NCBI GenBank assembly: GCA_002404895.1
Contig: DHKO01000054.1
Coordinates: 34,132-98,131 of the forward strand
Direction of reading: 5' to 3'
Origin: Treponema sp. UBA4692
GTDB lineage: Bacteria; Spirochaetota; Spirochaetia; Treponematales; Treponemataceae
Length of the DNA: 64,000 bases
Shown: one piece after another, positions 33,274 through 42,942 of the stretch
Layout: the number at the start of each line of letters is the position of its first letter
Numbering within the stretch: position 1 is the first letter of the stretch
The notes under the pieces: model-generated
Database searches by the model: none
What the model saw: only the letters and a program-made list of their open reading frames with translations
Told to the model about the DNA's origin: nothing
Position numbers and translations under genes: made by a program

Positions 33274-36200
33274 CTATTCCAGCATTTTCTCATCTGAAAG
33301 AATTTTCGGAATTTCAGTGTAAATAGCAGGCTCAAATTCAGGATAAGAATGAGTGATATATTTTGAATTCTGCTCAGCTAAATTTCCGCCCTCCATTCTG
33401 ACCATTGTGCGCGGATTTCGCGTCAAAGCGTCCCAAGCTTTCATCGCATCGGCAAAATGAACCATCGCGTCTGCATTCATCTGGCTGTTTCCAGTCTGCC
33501 GGGCAACTTTATAAAGCGCGACTCCAAGATTGTTGCTCGCTTTCAAATACAAATCGACGATAACTCCCTCGTCCTCATCTTCCTGCGGAAGCAAAATCTT
33601 TCTGCGGACTTTTTCCATATTCAAGCCAGAAAGAAGCGACTTGTAATAGCTTTGAGCCGCAAAATTGTCGCCGCGCAAGCTAAGAGTGTTTCCAAGCGAG
33701 AGAAGAATATTCGAGTCGTTCGGCTCAGAATCGTGGACTTTTATAAATGAAGAAAGAGCGTTCTCATAATCGCCTTTTCCATAGTAAATCGCGCCGATAC
33801 GATAATTCACGGAAGGCGTGTCGTTTTTTATCTTTGTCGCCTTTTCGTAATTGTAAAGCGCGCTGTCGGGTTCTCCAGAAATAAAATAGTCGATGTCGCC
33901 CAAGTCCGCAAAAAGTTTTCCAGTATTCTCGTCGCCTTCAAAACCTGAACTTTCATGCTCGTCGTTGTACAAATCGGCTCCGCGCGTATAAACTTCCTGC
34001 GCCTTTAGATATTCGCGGTTTCCAGCGTAAATTTCGCCCAAGATTCGTGAAGCGTTTATTTCCCGGAAAATATTTTTTCTCGTCCTGATTTTCGCAGAAT
34101 CAAAAAGGTCAAGGGAATGTTCAAGCTCCGCTTTTGCCTGCTCGGAATATCCTGTGTTCACAAAATATCTCGCAAGATTGTAACGAGCAACAGGATTTTG
34201 AGGATTTGATGAAACCGCAATTTCAAGCATTGAACGCACATCTTCAATGGAAGAGCGCAAATATTCGTCGTTCCGGCTGAGTTTTCCGTAAAGTTTTTCA
34301 AGCAAATAGCCAGAAAGCTCCGTCCAGTCATCAGAAGAAAGAGATTTCACATTCGGATAAAAACGGTTCTTCAAGTTCAGAACATCGCGAAGCTTGTCCA
34401 TCCTGATGTAATAGCGCAACATTCTCGAAAGATAAAGATTGTTCTCGCCGTAACGCTGAATCAGCTCGACATATTGATTTTTTGCAAGCTCGTATTTTGA
34501 ATCGTCAACTTCCGCCCATTCAAGAAAAACATCTCCAAGAAGAAGAAGTCCGCTCGGGTCGTTGATGTGATAATCCAGAATTTCACGCTTTACAATTTCT
34601 TCCGCTTTTTCGTAATTCGCGCGGTCGTAAAGCTCCATTTCCGCATACTGAATTCCAGCCTCAAGGTCGTGATTAAAAAACCGAAGCGTGTTCTTGTACA
34701 TTTTTGCCGCGCGCTCGTACTGCTTTTTTGAGCGGTAGCCGTCAGCATATTTAAAAAACCATTTTCTAACCGGCTTATGAGAAACCGCCTCGTTGAATTT
34801 GTCTTCAGACTGAGGAAAATCGTTGTTTTCAAGAAGAGCGTATCCCTGCTTATAATTTATGCTCGCCATGACAGGCTCGTAGATAAATTTCTGAGCCGCC
34901 TTGAAAAGCCCGAAGCACACAAAGCACAAAATCAAGCCCGCAATCGCCGCCGGAATAATCCGGTTCTTCAAAGTGTACTGGAAAGACTGCTTGTAAGCCT
35001 CGTACTGCGCAAAAGAACGCCGCTCATAGTCGCGCGGAATATTTATCGAAATATCAAGAAGTTTTTCAAGCTGAGTCGCAAGCTGGCGCGCAGAAGTCTT
35101 CTTCAAGATTTTTTCTATGATTTCAAAAACCGCGTCATCTTTAAATTCATTTTTCGCAATAAAATCTTCAACAGCAAGCCGCAAATTCAAAGGATAATCA
35201 GAAAGATTTTTCCTGAACTGCTCGTATTCCTCATCGGTCAAAGTATTTCGCGGCCGCCCGCCTTTTCCGCTAAAGTCAACTGTATCAACCGCAGGAGATT
35301 TTTTGGAAAGGTCTGCCGTGTCTGTATCTGAAAATCCCGGAATTGAAAAACTGTCGTCAAGCTCAAAATCATCGGAAGATTTCGGCTCTTCGCCCGTAAC
35401 AGGAAACTCGTTTTCAGAAATTTCAGGAGTTTTCGGAGTGAAATCCATTCCGTCCATCTCGGAAGTGTCAAAAATTTCAGGCGAAACGTCCACGTTTTCA
35501 GGATTTTCTTTCTTTGTGCTTGAATCCGCGCCGTCAGAATCAGAATTAAGATTTATCTCAGAATCAGTGGAATGCGAATCATCTCCCGGAACTTCAAGGC
35601 TCGCGTCAGGAATTTCGCCGTTTCCAGTGTCAAGAGAATCCAGACCGGAAGTGTCAAAAACGCTCAAGTCATCGCCGATGTCAGGAAGAGAATCAAAACC
35701 GCCTGCATTTGAGCTGGAAGAACCAGAATCGGATTCAGAATCCGATGAAGAGTCTCCGTTTTTTGAGGCAGAGCCGGAAAGACTTTTTGAATCATCTGCG
35801 GCAAAACCAGGAGTCAAGTCCAAAGAATCTTGAGAACCGAAAGAGCCGTTTTGAAGCGAATCGCTTTGAGACGCGCCGTTAGACGAAGCAACGTCTGAAT
35901 TTTCGCCGTTTGAAATCGGCTCTGATGAAGAAGCGTTTTCTGCGCTTTCGGAAACCTTGTTTCCAGAAGCGTGATTTGCATTTGAATCCGCAGCAGCAGA
36001 ATTTTCGTCTCCTGAAGTCAAATCGAATTTCAAATTGCCGAAATCAAAATCAGGCTCGCCGGAAAGATTTTCTCCTGAATTTTCAGAAACTGAATTTTTA
36101 CCCGCCGCGTCAATTTTTCCGCTGTTTTCACTCTCAGTGTCCGCGTCTGCCGAAGCCTCGCTTCCATTTGCAGATTTTCCGCCGTTTTCGTTCTCTGGAT

Positions 36201-36885
36201 TTTCCGTGTTTCCGTTGTCAATTTTTCCGTCGTTTTCAGAATCAAATGGAATATTAAAATCATCAGAATTTCCAAAGTTCAAAGCAGAATCGACCGAAGT
36301 TTTTGAAGCCGCAGAATCGCCTGAATCACCAGAATTTGCATTCTCGGAAGGCTCGCTTAAGTCCATTCCAGAAAGCAAGTCGTCCAAGTCAAGCTCTTCA
36401 ATCGGAGTCGAATTTTTGTCAGACTTATTTTCATCAGGATTTTCTGATTTCTCATCATTTTCTGAGTTTTTATTTTCATTTTTCGAAGAAGACGGCTGAA
36501 CATCGTCCATAAAATCAGACAAGTCAGGCGCTTCGCCGCCGTTTCCGCCCTGCGGAACAAAAATCGAATCTAAATTTGGAGCTTGATTTTCCGATAAAGG
36601 ATTTTCGTTGTCGCCAGCTGAATTTGAATCGCCAGAACCATTCAAAGCATCGCTTTGATTTTCCGCGTCTTTTTCAAAATCCGCTTCCGAATTTTCTTCC
36701 TGATTTATATCCGGATTTTTATCCGGCATTCCAAGCAAAAACGCGTCCGAGTCGTCATCTTCTGAAATATTGGCTGGGAAAGGAACTTTTGGAGCTTTTT
36801 CGCCGCGCTTCGCACGAATTTTTGTCTCGTCGCCAACATCTTTTATATCTTCGCTGAATTTTTTAAGCTGATTTAATCCTGGCAT
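33274..36885 (-). CDS. Large TPR protein with disordered acidic N-terminal half
   Basis: A 1203-aa protein. Residues ~1-540 are almost only Ser, Asn, Asp, Glu and Gly with many short repeats (NSGDSGDSA, SDSESDSGSSSS) and are surely unstructured. Residues ~550-625 form a helical domain (LTDEEYEQFRKNLSDYPLNL). A transmembrane helix lies at about 637-660 (IIPAAIAGLILCFVCFGLF). The rest is a TPR solenoid of ten or more repeats (KPVRKWFFKYADGYRSKKQY.., YNLARYFVNTGYSEQAKAEL, YRIGAIYYGKGDYENALSSF). The acidic part should be cytoplasmic and the TPR part periplasmic. Large TPR proteins of this design occur in treponemes; a scaffold role at the envelope or flagellar base is only a guess. GGAG lies 14 bases before the ATG. 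Confidence 0.82.
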   Translation of the reverse strand: MPGLNQLKKFSEDIKDVGDETKIRAKRGEKAPKVPFPANISEDDDSDAFLLGMPDKNPDINQEENSEADFEKDAENQSDALNGSGDSNSAGDNENPLSENQAPNLDSIFVPQGGNGGEAPDLSDFMDDVQPSSSKNENKNSENDEKSENPDENKSDKNSTPIEELDLDDLLSGMDLSEPSENANSGDSGDSAASKTSVDSALNFGNSDDFNIPFDSENDGKIDNGNTENPENENGGKSANGSEASADADTESENSGKIDAAGKNSVSENSGENLSGEPDFDFGNLKFDLTSGDENSAAADSNANHASGNKVSESAENASSSEPISNGENSDVASSNGASQSDSLQNGSFGSQDSLDLTPGFAADDSKSLSGSASKNGDSSSDSESDSGSSSSNAGGFDSLPDIGDDLSVFDTSGLDSLDTGNGEIPDASLEVPGDDSHSTDSEINLNSDSDGADSSTKKENPENVDVSPEIFDTSEMDGMDFTPKTPEISENEFPVTGEEPKSSDDFELDDSFSIPGFSDTDTADLSKKSPAVDTVDFSGKGGRPRNTLTDEEYEQFRKNLSDYPLNLRLAVEDFIAKNEFKDDAVFEIIEKILKKTSARQLATQLEKLLDISINIPRDYERRSFAQYEAYKQSFQYTLKNRIIPAAIAGLILCFVCFGLFKAAQKFIYEPVMASINYKQGYALLENNDFPQSEDKFNEAVSHKPVRKWFFKYADGYRSKKQYERAAKMYKNTLRFFNHDLEAGIQYAEMELYDRANYEKAEEIVKREILDYHINDPSGLLLLGDVFLEWAEVDDSKYELAKNQYVELIQRYGENNLYLSRMLRYYIRMDKLRDVLNLKNRFYPNVKSLSSDDWTELSGYLLEKLYGKLSRNDEYLRSSIEDVRSMLEIAVSSNPQNPVARYNLARYFVNTGYSEQAKAELEHSLDLFDSAKIRTRKNIFREINASRILGEIYAGNREYLKAQEVYTRGADLYNDEHESSGFEGDENTGKLFADLGDIDYFISGEPDSALYNYEKATKIKNDTPSVNYRIGAIYYGKGDYENALSSFIKVHDSEPNDSNILLSLGNTLSLRGDNFAAQSYYKSLLSGLNMEKVRRKILLPQEDEDEGVIVDLYLKASNNLGVALYKVARQTGNSQMNADAMVHFADAMKAWDALTRNPRTMVRMEGGNLAEQNSKYITHSYPEFEPAIYTEIPKILSDEKMLE

Positions 36886-37090
36886 TGTTCTTTATTTTAC
36901 TCCAAATTAAATTAAAGCAACAAGGAATATTTTTGAAGTTCACTTGAAGTTTTCTTCATTTTTCCCACCACTTCACTTTTTATAATCGGCATTTTAGATT
37001 TTTGCTTTAGAAAACAAATCTTATAGAAAAAAGAACTGATTTTAGCCTGATTTTGATTCATTTTTTTGACAATTTGCCGAAAATTTCAGT

Positions 37091-37816
37091 ATGAAGAAGA
37101 GTCTTTTTATTTTTGTTTTGCTGGCCTTTTTCAGTTTTCTTTATGCAAAAGAAAAGCCGGCAGAAGCAGACATTCCAGACACTTATGAATATGACCAGCT
37201 CGTAGGCACGCTTGACGGAGTGAATCCGCCGCGTGTCGAGGGAAACTATATAATTTTTACAGCGCCGGCAAACGCGCGTTCAGTCGGAATCGCTTTTGAC
37301 TTTGAAAATTTCAGGACAATGCACAAGTTTCAGCTTTACAAAACTTATTCTTTCGAGGGCGAAATCACAAGCGAGATTTTTTTCTACATCCTGGAGCGTC
37401 CAAAAAAGACTTCGCGAATCTGCTACAGGCTCATAATCGACGGTCTTTGGACAACCGATCCGCAAAATCAAAATGTTTTGTACAATTCCACTGACGGCTA
37501 CACGCTTTCTTATCTTGACATCGACGAAGTTGACCCGATTATCACCGAGAAAAACGCTTCAGGACTCACAAAATTCGTTTGCTTTGCCGAGTCCGGGCAG
37601 ACAATCCGCCTCGGCGGAACTTTCACAAACTGGGATTCATGGATTTACGAAATGAAGGAAGTTGTGCCTGGCCGCTACGAAATCTGCCTTCCGCTCCATC
37701 CGGGAACTTATTATTATGCGTACTACAACGGAATCAGCTCGTTCACCGACACCACAAACCCAATGAAAGGCTACTCAAAAGACGGCAGAATCGTAAGCCG
37801 AATCACGATAAACTAA
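37091..37816 (+). CDS. Exported protein with CBM48/glycogen-binding-like domains
   Basis: A 241-aa protein with a signal peptide (LFIFVLLAFFSFLYA). The mature chain has two segments like AMPK/isoamylase carbohydrate-binding modules: RICYRLIIDGLWTTDPQNQN near residue 120, and GGTFTNWDSWIYEMKEV..GRYEICLPLHPGTYYYAYYNG near residue 180 (given with a gap). The second is the clearest match, with the Trp-Asp and the G-x-Y-Y-x-Y strand. Proteins of this kind bind alpha-glucans or protein partners. It is not linked to glycan enzymes in this window. The ATG lacks a good Shine-Dalgarno sequence. A TATAAT at 36981-36986 may be its -10 box, about 100 bases upstream. Confidence 0.8.
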   Translation: MKKSLFIFVLLAFFSFLYAKEKPAEADIPDTYEYDQLVGTLDGVNPPRVEGNYIIFTAPANARSVGIAFDFENFRTMHKFQLYKTYSFEGEITSEIFFYILERPKKTSRICYRLIIDGLWTTDPQNQNVLYNSTDGYTLSYLDIDEVDPIITEKNASGLTKFVCFAESGQTIRLGGTFTNWDSWIYEMKEVVPGRYEICLPLHPGTYYYAYYNGISSFTDTTNPMKGYSKDGRIVSRITIN

Positions 37817-37861
37817 AAAGGAAAAGCGACACCTTTATTCAAAAGGTTTCTCTTTTCCTTT
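37815..37861 (+). terminator. Intrinsic terminator
   Basis: AAAGGAAAAG pairs with CTTTTCCTTT (ending at 37861) and an inner stem ACCTTT/AAAGGT extends it. It begins at the stop codon of the CBM48 gene. Confidence 0.75.
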
Positions 37862-37972
37862 CAATCCTTTTCTCTTCCAAAGTCTAAAACACAAAAATCC
37901 GTTGCGAGCCTGCGGCGGCAAAAAAGCAGAAAGCACAAAAAAAATCGCTCCAGTTCAGCGCAAAAACAAAAA

Positions 37973-38017
37973 AAATCGGAAAAACAGCCATTTTCAAAAA
38001 CAACCGCTTTCCGATTT
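37973..38017 (-). terminator. Intrinsic terminator of ffh
   Basis: AAATCGGAAA and TTTCCGATTT (minus strand, 38017-38008 and 37982-37973) form the stem, followed on the minus strand by a T-rich run. It is 20 bp past the ffh stop codon. Confidence 0.8.
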
Positions 38018-38036
38018 GTAAAAATGATTTCAGAAG

Positions 38037-39452
38037 TTAGAATCCAAATCCGCCAGGAAATTTTCCGTTGAAGCCTGCCAAAGGATTTTTTCCGCCAGCC
38101 GCGCCCATTGCCCCAGCTCCGCCGAGCTGCTGCATAAGTTTTCCCTGCAGTCCTTTATTTCTCGAAAGTTTCTTCATTGTGAGCTTCATTTTTTCAAACT
38201 GCTTAATCAGCTTGTTCACTTCCGCAACACTTGTTCCGCTGCCTGCCGCAATCCGCTTTCTTCTCGCAGGTCCGATTATCAGATGATTTTTTCGTTCCTT
38301 TTTTGTCATCGACTGAATAATCGCTTTCTGGCGTTTCATTCCGTCCATGTCAATCTTGCTTGTGTCAATTTGCCCTGAAAGTCCCGGAATCATCTCCATT
38401 ATAGAAGAAATGCTTCCCATTTTGTTCATGCTTTCAAACTGAGAAAGCATATCTTCAAGAGTGAACTCGTTGCGGGCCATTTTTGCCTGAAGTTTCTGGG
38501 CTTCCTCAACATCAACTTTTTCCTGAGCCTTTTCAACAAGCGAGACAATATCGCCCATTCCAAGAATTCGGCTTGCAATGCGGTCGGGATGGAAAGGCTC
38601 AAAATCCTCTGTTTTCTCGCCAGTTCCAATAAAAAGAATCGGCTTTCCAGTAATCGACTTCAAAGAAAGAGCCGCGCCGCCGCGAGCATCAGAATCGAAT
38701 TTCGTGAGGATTACGCCAGTAAGCCCAAGCTGCTCATCAAAAGACTGCGCAATTTCAACCGCATTCTGGCCTGTCATCGCATCAGCAACAAGCAAAGTTT
38801 CAACCGGCGAAACAGCCTTTTTAACATCGACAAGCTCCGCCATCATGCTTTCATCAATCTGAAGACGACCGGCAGTATCAACGATAACCGTGTCGATTCC
38901 GTTTCTCTTCGCGTAGGTCAGACTGTTTTTCGCGACTTTTACAGCGTCTTTCGCTGCCGCGTTTTCCTCAAAATAAACAGGAACATTGATTTTTTCTCCA
39001 AGCTGCCTTAACTGCTCAACAGCCGCAGGCCGGACCAAGTCGCAGGCAACCAGGAGCGGCTTTCTCCCCTCTTTTGCAAGCCTGGCCGCCAACTTATGCG
39101 CCGCAGTTGTCTTACCAGCGCCTTGAAGACCGAGAAGAAGAATCACAGACTGCGTGTCAGGACCTTTCAGCTGCAAATCAACTTTTGAATCGCCCAAAAG
39201 CTTAACAATTCTGTCATAAATGATTTTTACGAACTGCTGCCCCGGGTCAACCGCGCGGAGAACTTTCTCGCCTTTTGCTTCCTCAACAGTCGCGTTTACA
39301 AAGCGGCGGACAACGCGCAAATTTACATCGGCCTCGAGAAGAGCCATCTTTATCTGCTCAACCGCGTCCTCGATGTTTTTTTCTGTGATAGTTGATTTTC
39401 CGCTTACAGTGCGGACAATATCGCTGAATGTGTTTGTAATCTTCTCAAGCAT
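38037..39452 (-). CDS. ffh: Signal recognition particle protein Ffh
   Basis: A 471-aa SRP GTPase. The N domain (residues 1-90) is followed by the G domain with GLQGAGKTTAAHKLA (about 107), DLVRPAAVEQLRQLG, VDTAGRLQIDE, TKFDSDARGGAAL and GTGEKTEDFEPFHP. The M domain has the methionine-rich RNA/signal-binding helices (MKRQKAIIQSMTKKE, RRKRIAAGSGTSVAEVNKLI). It binds 4.5S RNA and targets nascent membrane proteins to FtsY. The tail is rich in Gly and Ala. AGGAA precedes the ATG. It is 32 bp downstream of gpsA and ends in its own terminator. No SRP RNA is visible in the window. Confidence 0.97.
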   Translation of the reverse strand: MLEKITNTFSDIVRTVSGKSTITEKNIEDAVEQIKMALLEADVNLRVVRRFVNATVEEAKGEKVLRAVDPGQQFVKIIYDRIVKLLGDSKVDLQLKGPDTQSVILLLGLQGAGKTTAAHKLAARLAKEGRKPLLVACDLVRPAAVEQLRQLGEKINVPVYFEENAAAKDAVKVAKNSLTYAKRNGIDTVIVDTAGRLQIDESMMAELVDVKKAVSPVETLLVADAMTGQNAVEIAQSFDEQLGLTGVILTKFDSDARGGAALSLKSITGKPILFIGTGEKTEDFEPFHPDRIASRILGMGDIVSLVEKAQEKVDVEEAQKLQAKMARNEFTLEDMLSQFESMNKMGSISSIMEMIPGLSGQIDTSKIDMDGMKRQKAIIQSMTKKERKNHLIIGPARRKRIAAGSGTSVAEVNKLIKQFEKMKLTMKKLSRNKGLQGKLMQQLGGAGAMGAAGGKNPLAGFNGKFPGGFGF

Positions 39453-39484
39453 TTATTATTCCTGTTTTGTCTTTAGACTTCATC

Positions 39485-40558
39485 TTAGTCTTCAGAATTT
39501 GAGATTTTTCCCTGAGTCAAAAGTTCCTGCAAGAAATCCATCGGCTTTATCTCTTTGTTCAAGATTCTGTAAAGTCCGTCGCAGATTGTGAGCTTCAAAT
39601 TGTATTTCTGGGCAATCTCGTGAACAAATTTGCATGCGACTGCGCCTTCAGACAAATATCCGATTTCGCTGATTCTCGCAATCAAGTCGTCAAGATTTTT
39701 GAATTTGTCAAGAATATTTGTCTTTATTATGTCCTGACCAAAACGCCGGTTGCGTCCGTATTTTGAGCGGCAAGTTACGTCCAAGTCGCCGACTCCAGCA
39801 ATCGAAGTGAAAGTTTCCGCATGGGTCGCGCCCAAAGCAAAGCCAATCTGCTGAATCTCGTTGAGACCTGCGGCAAGCAAAAGCGATTCCGTGTTGTCTC
39901 CAAAAACATCTGAATGTTCGCTCACTGCGTCAAGAGAACCATAAACAACTGCGATTACATTTTTCGCAGCCGCGCAAACTTGAACTCCAACCGCGTCAAG
40001 CGAAGAATAGACCATAAGTCCTGGAACACGCAAAAGCTCGCGGAATTTGATTGAGTTGAGAGCATGCTCGCTCGCTGCAATCAAGCCAGTGAGTTTTCCC
40101 ATCGCAACTTCCTCTGCATGAGAAGGTCCTGAAATATAAACAAACGCGTTTCTGTAACATTCCGGGAAAACGTCGTTCAAAGCGTCAAGAACAAGACGCG
40201 GTCCGTTTTCAGAAGCGATAAATCCTTTTGTAAGAACGCCGATAACTGTCTCGCCGTTTTTGATTGAAGGAACGTCAACAATCTGCTTTGCTGTGCTTGC
40301 AAGATAAAGCGAAGGAGAAGCGAGAATAAGATATTCCTTGCCGTCCGCAACTTCCTTGATGTCTGTCGATGCAGTCAGATTCTCTGAAAGAGGATAGCCC
40401 GGCAGGTAGCGTTTGTTCTCATGCTCATTATTGATTCCGTCAACAACATCCTGCTCACGGGCCCAAATCTGAACTTTATGGCCGCCGCGCGCAATCGCCT
40501 GCGCCAATCCAGATCCCCATGCTCCAGCTCCGATAACACCTACATTCTTTGGTTTCAT
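39485..40558 (-). CDS. gpsA: Glycerol-3-phosphate dehydrogenase [NAD(P)+]
   Basis: A 357-aa enzyme that makes sn-glycerol 3-phosphate from dihydroxyacetone phosphate for phospholipid synthesis. The Rossmann motif VGVIGAGAWGSGLAQ is at the N-terminus; the family stretches ISGPSHAEEV, KNVIAVVYGSLDA (with the active-site Lys) and FTSIAGVGDLDVTCRSKYGRN are all intact. The length is slightly above the usual ~335 aa because of a short C-terminal addition. GAGG precedes the ATG. It is followed by ffh after 32 bp and preceded by ispH with a 109-bp gap, so gpsA and ffh probably share a transcript. Confidence 0.95.
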   Translation of the reverse strand: MKPKNVGVIGAGAWGSGLAQAIARGGHKVQIWAREQDVVDGINNEHENKRYLPGYPLSENLTASTDIKEVADGKEYLILASPSLYLASTAKQIVDVPSIKNGETVIGVLTKGFIASENGPRLVLDALNDVFPECYRNAFVYISGPSHAEEVAMGKLTGLIAASEHALNSIKFRELLRVPGLMVYSSLDAVGVQVCAAAKNVIAVVYGSLDAVSEHSDVFGDNTESLLLAAGLNEIQQIGFALGATHAETFTSIAGVGDLDVTCRSKYGRNRRFGQDIIKTNILDKFKNLDDLIARISEIGYLSEGAVACKFVHEIAQKYNLKLTICDGLYRILNKEIKPMDFLQELLTQGKISNSED

Positions 40559-40667
40559 TTTATAACCTCGATTTTCATTATATTCGATAGACTCTTTAAA
40601 ATTTTATATAAAAACAGCCGCCTAAAAAAAAGCACGGCAAAAAGACAAAACAAATTATATTCTTTAT

Positions 40668-41585
40668 TCAGCAACCTTTCAACTTCAATTCAACTTCCTC
40701 AATAACATCGTCAGGAGTTGAAGCTCCTGCGGTAAGCCCGACAGTTTCAAGATGAAAAAAAATCTCAGGAATTTCACTGGCATTTTCGATGAAAGCGGCA
40801 TTCTTGCAAAGTTTTTTCGCAGTTGCAAAAAGCCTGCTTGTGTTCGCGCTCGTTTTTCCGCCAATCACGAGAATTCCATCGGCCTTTGCGCATAAGTCAA
40901 CAAGCGAACTTTGACGCTCGTGAGTCGCAGGGCAAATCGAATTTACAATCTCAATCTGCGGAAATTTTTCTTTTAGAAAATTCTCGATTTTCCCAAACAT
41001 TGAAATGCTGAAAGTTGTCTGTGAAAGAAGCACGATTTTCCGTTTCTTTATGTCAGCATGATTTTTGCAAAGATTTTCGGCTTCGTTTTGAGCCTCGACA
41101 GTGTCTTTTATCAAGATAAAACTGCACCCAAGATTGTTTTTTCGTGCGGCTTCGCGTGCATAGCCCTCAATCCCGACAACTTCCCCGTGATTTTTGTCTC
41201 CAGCAAAAAAAATCACATAATTCTCGGAAGCATATTTTGCCGCACGGTTCTGGCTTTGCGTTACGAGCGGACAAGTCGCGTTTATCACATTCGCGCCTCT
41301 CGCTTTTAGCTCTGCTTCCTTTTCAGGCGGAACTCCGTGTGCGCGAATCAAGACTGTATCATTTTGATTCAGATTAGAAAAATCTCCGTCGGAAAGGATT
41401 TTCAAGTTTCGCTCGGCGAGCTTTTTCAAAGCAACAGGATTATGAATCAAAGGTCCCAAAGTGTAAACTTGCCCCTGCTTTTCATGTTCCACCCGCGAGT
41501 TTTCTTCAAGAGCCTTGTTAGCGCAGTTCACAGCACGCCGAACGCCAGCGCAAAAGCCCATCGTTCCAGCACGAATAATTTTCAT
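40668..41585 (-). CDS. ispH: 4-hydroxy-3-methylbut-2-enyl diphosphate reductase
   Basis: A 305-aa IspH/LytB. It makes IPP and DMAPP in the last step of the methylerythritol phosphate pathway. The three Cys that bind the [4Fe-4S] cluster are seen in GFCAGVRRAVN, NATCPLV and NSICPATHERQ. The conserved GHP-type His is in YTLGPLIHNP. The Ser/Thr-rich lid near the end (GGKTSANTSRLF, GLTAGASTPDDVI) is intact. An extended -10 box (TGCTATAAT) ends six bases before the ATG and there is no Shine-Dalgarno sequence, so the mRNA is probably leaderless. The gene stands alone after the secF terminator. Confidence 0.95.
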   Translation of the reverse strand: MKIIRAGTMGFCAGVRRAVNCANKALEENSRVEHEKQGQVYTLGPLIHNPVALKKLAERNLKILSDGDFSNLNQNDTVLIRAHGVPPEKEAELKARGANVINATCPLVTQSQNRAAKYASENYVIFFAGDKNHGEVVGIEGYAREAARKNNLGCSFILIKDTVEAQNEAENLCKNHADIKKRKIVLLSQTTFSISMFGKIENFLKEKFPQIEIVNSICPATHERQSSLVDLCAKADGILVIGGKTSANTSRLFATAKKLCKNAAFIENASEIPEIFFHLETVGLTAGASTPDDVIEEVELKLKGC

Positions 41586-41591
41586 AGCAAC

Positions 41592-41600
41592 ATTATAGCA
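41592..41600 (-). promoter_or_regulatory. Extended -10 promoter of ispH
   Basis: TGCTATAAT on the minus strand, six bases before the ispH ATG at 41585. The -35 region is poor (TTTTAA, 17 bp away), as is common with extended -10 promoters. Confidence 0.6.
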
Positions 41601-41677
41601 GTTTCTTCTCTATATTAAAAGGATTACGATTTTTCATCAGAGAACGAAAATCTGCAAAGCTTGAAATAAAAAAACAA

Positions 41678-41705
41678 AAAGCCCGTCCAAAAGAGGGCGG
41701 GCTTT
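41678..41705 (-). terminator. Intrinsic terminator of the yajC-secD-secF operon
   Basis: AAAGCCCG and CGGGCTTT (minus strand 41705-41698 and 41685-41678) pair across a 12-nt loop and are followed by a T-rich stretch. Confidence 0.85.
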
Positions 41706-41736
41706 CATCAAAATAAAATTGCTTTAACGCAAAATC

Positions 41737-42942
41737 TTACTCTTCAGGTCTCATCTGAATAACGTTCGCATTAGCCGCAACTGTGAAAGTCTGCTTTCTG
41801 CGGGCGAGCAAGATAAAGCTTCCTGCGATGAAGATTGAAGAATAGCATCCTGAAATCAAACCGATAATCAGCGCGAGCGAGAAGTCGTGAATTGTTCCAG
41901 TTGTGAAGAAGAACAGTGAAAGAACTGCAAGCAGCGTTGTAACAGTTGTGATTACAGAACGGCTCAAAGTCTGGCTCAAGGCAGCGTTCAAGATTTCCTT
42001 GAAAGTTTTAGCCTCGACAATCTTGATGTCGCTTCTTACGCGGTCAAGAATAACGACAGTCGCGTTAATCGAATAACCTATAATTGTAAGAATAGCGGCA
42101 AGAGTTGTCGTGCTGAATTCCATTTGCAAGAACGAGATGAACGCAATCATAATCAGAGAGTCGTGAACAACCGCGATTACGGAAGCAAGCGCAAAGTCCC
42201 AGTAGAAGCGGATTGCGCAGTAGATAAAAATCAAGACCAATGTCGCAAGAACAAGAATAATAGAAGATTTTATCAAAGAGCCGGAGAACTGCGCGCCGAT
42301 AAAGTCAGACTTTACAACAGCGATTTTCTCAGCTCCGAACTTTTCATAAAGAACCTTGTTTGCCTTGTCCTGAATTGCCTTTCCGTCATCTCCTGCTCCA
42401 AGACGAATCTGAAACGAGTCAGAGCCGGCTTTTTTGACATCGACCTCGCCGAAATCTTTGAGAGCCTCGCGGATTGTGTCTGCATCAACATCAGAATTCA
42501 TGTCAACCGCAAATAAATTCAATGGAGTTTCGCCAAGAGTCGTTGAAACAGCCGAATTCACAAAAAGCCCGTCGGACGGAATCGCCTCGTCTTTCTTGAC
42601 TGTCGCTGTGATTCCGTCAATCTTGTTAATCTCATTTGCCAAAGCCGAAACCGATTTTACATTGGCATAGTCAATGTTTACAGTTCTGTTTTCAGCTCCA
42701 ACGCCTGTAACAACAAGCTGAAGTCCGCTTTCAGAAGCCTCGAGCGTAACTTTCGCGCTTCCAGAATAAACAACATCAAGAACAGAGTCAGAAATCTTGA
42801 TTTCTTCAATCATACCAGGCTTGAATTCAAGACCGAAGTTGATTCCTCTTGTGCATACAGAAACGATTCCTGCGATAATAACCACCGCGCTTAACACGAC
42901 AGCGAAGTTAAAATATTTTGTAAACTGAATCTTCTTTTTCAT
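41737..42942 (-). CDS. secF: Protein translocase subunit SecF
   Basis: A 401-aa SecF with six transmembrane helices. The first is near residues 11-30. A ~150-residue periplasmic domain follows, larger than in E. coli SecF. The remaining five helices carry the family stretches IYCAIRFYWDFALASVIAVVHDSL (given in part), GYSINATVVILDRVRS and LSQTLSRSVITTVTTLL. SecDF uses the proton or sodium gradient to pull secreted proteins out of the SecYEG channel. Its start overlaps the secD stop (TAATG). It ends at a clear terminator. Confidence 0.95.
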   Translation of the reverse strand: MKKKIQFTKYFNFAVVLSAVVIIAGIVSVCTRGINFGLEFKPGMIEEIKISDSVLDVVYSGSAKVTLEASESGLQLVVTGVGAENRTVNIDYANVKSVSALANEINKIDGITATVKKDEAIPSDGLFVNSAVSTTLGETPLNLFAVDMNSDVDADTIREALKDFGEVDVKKAGSDSFQIRLGAGDDGKAIQDKANKVLYEKFGAEKIAVVKSDFIGAQFSGSLIKSSIILVLATLVLIFIYCAIRFYWDFALASVIAVVHDSLIMIAFISFLQMEFSTTTLAAILTIIGYSINATVVILDRVRSDIKIVEAKTFKEILNAALSQTLSRSVITTVTTLLAVLSLFFFTTGTIHDFSLALIIGLISGCYSSIFIAGSFILLARRKQTFTVAANANVIQMRPEE

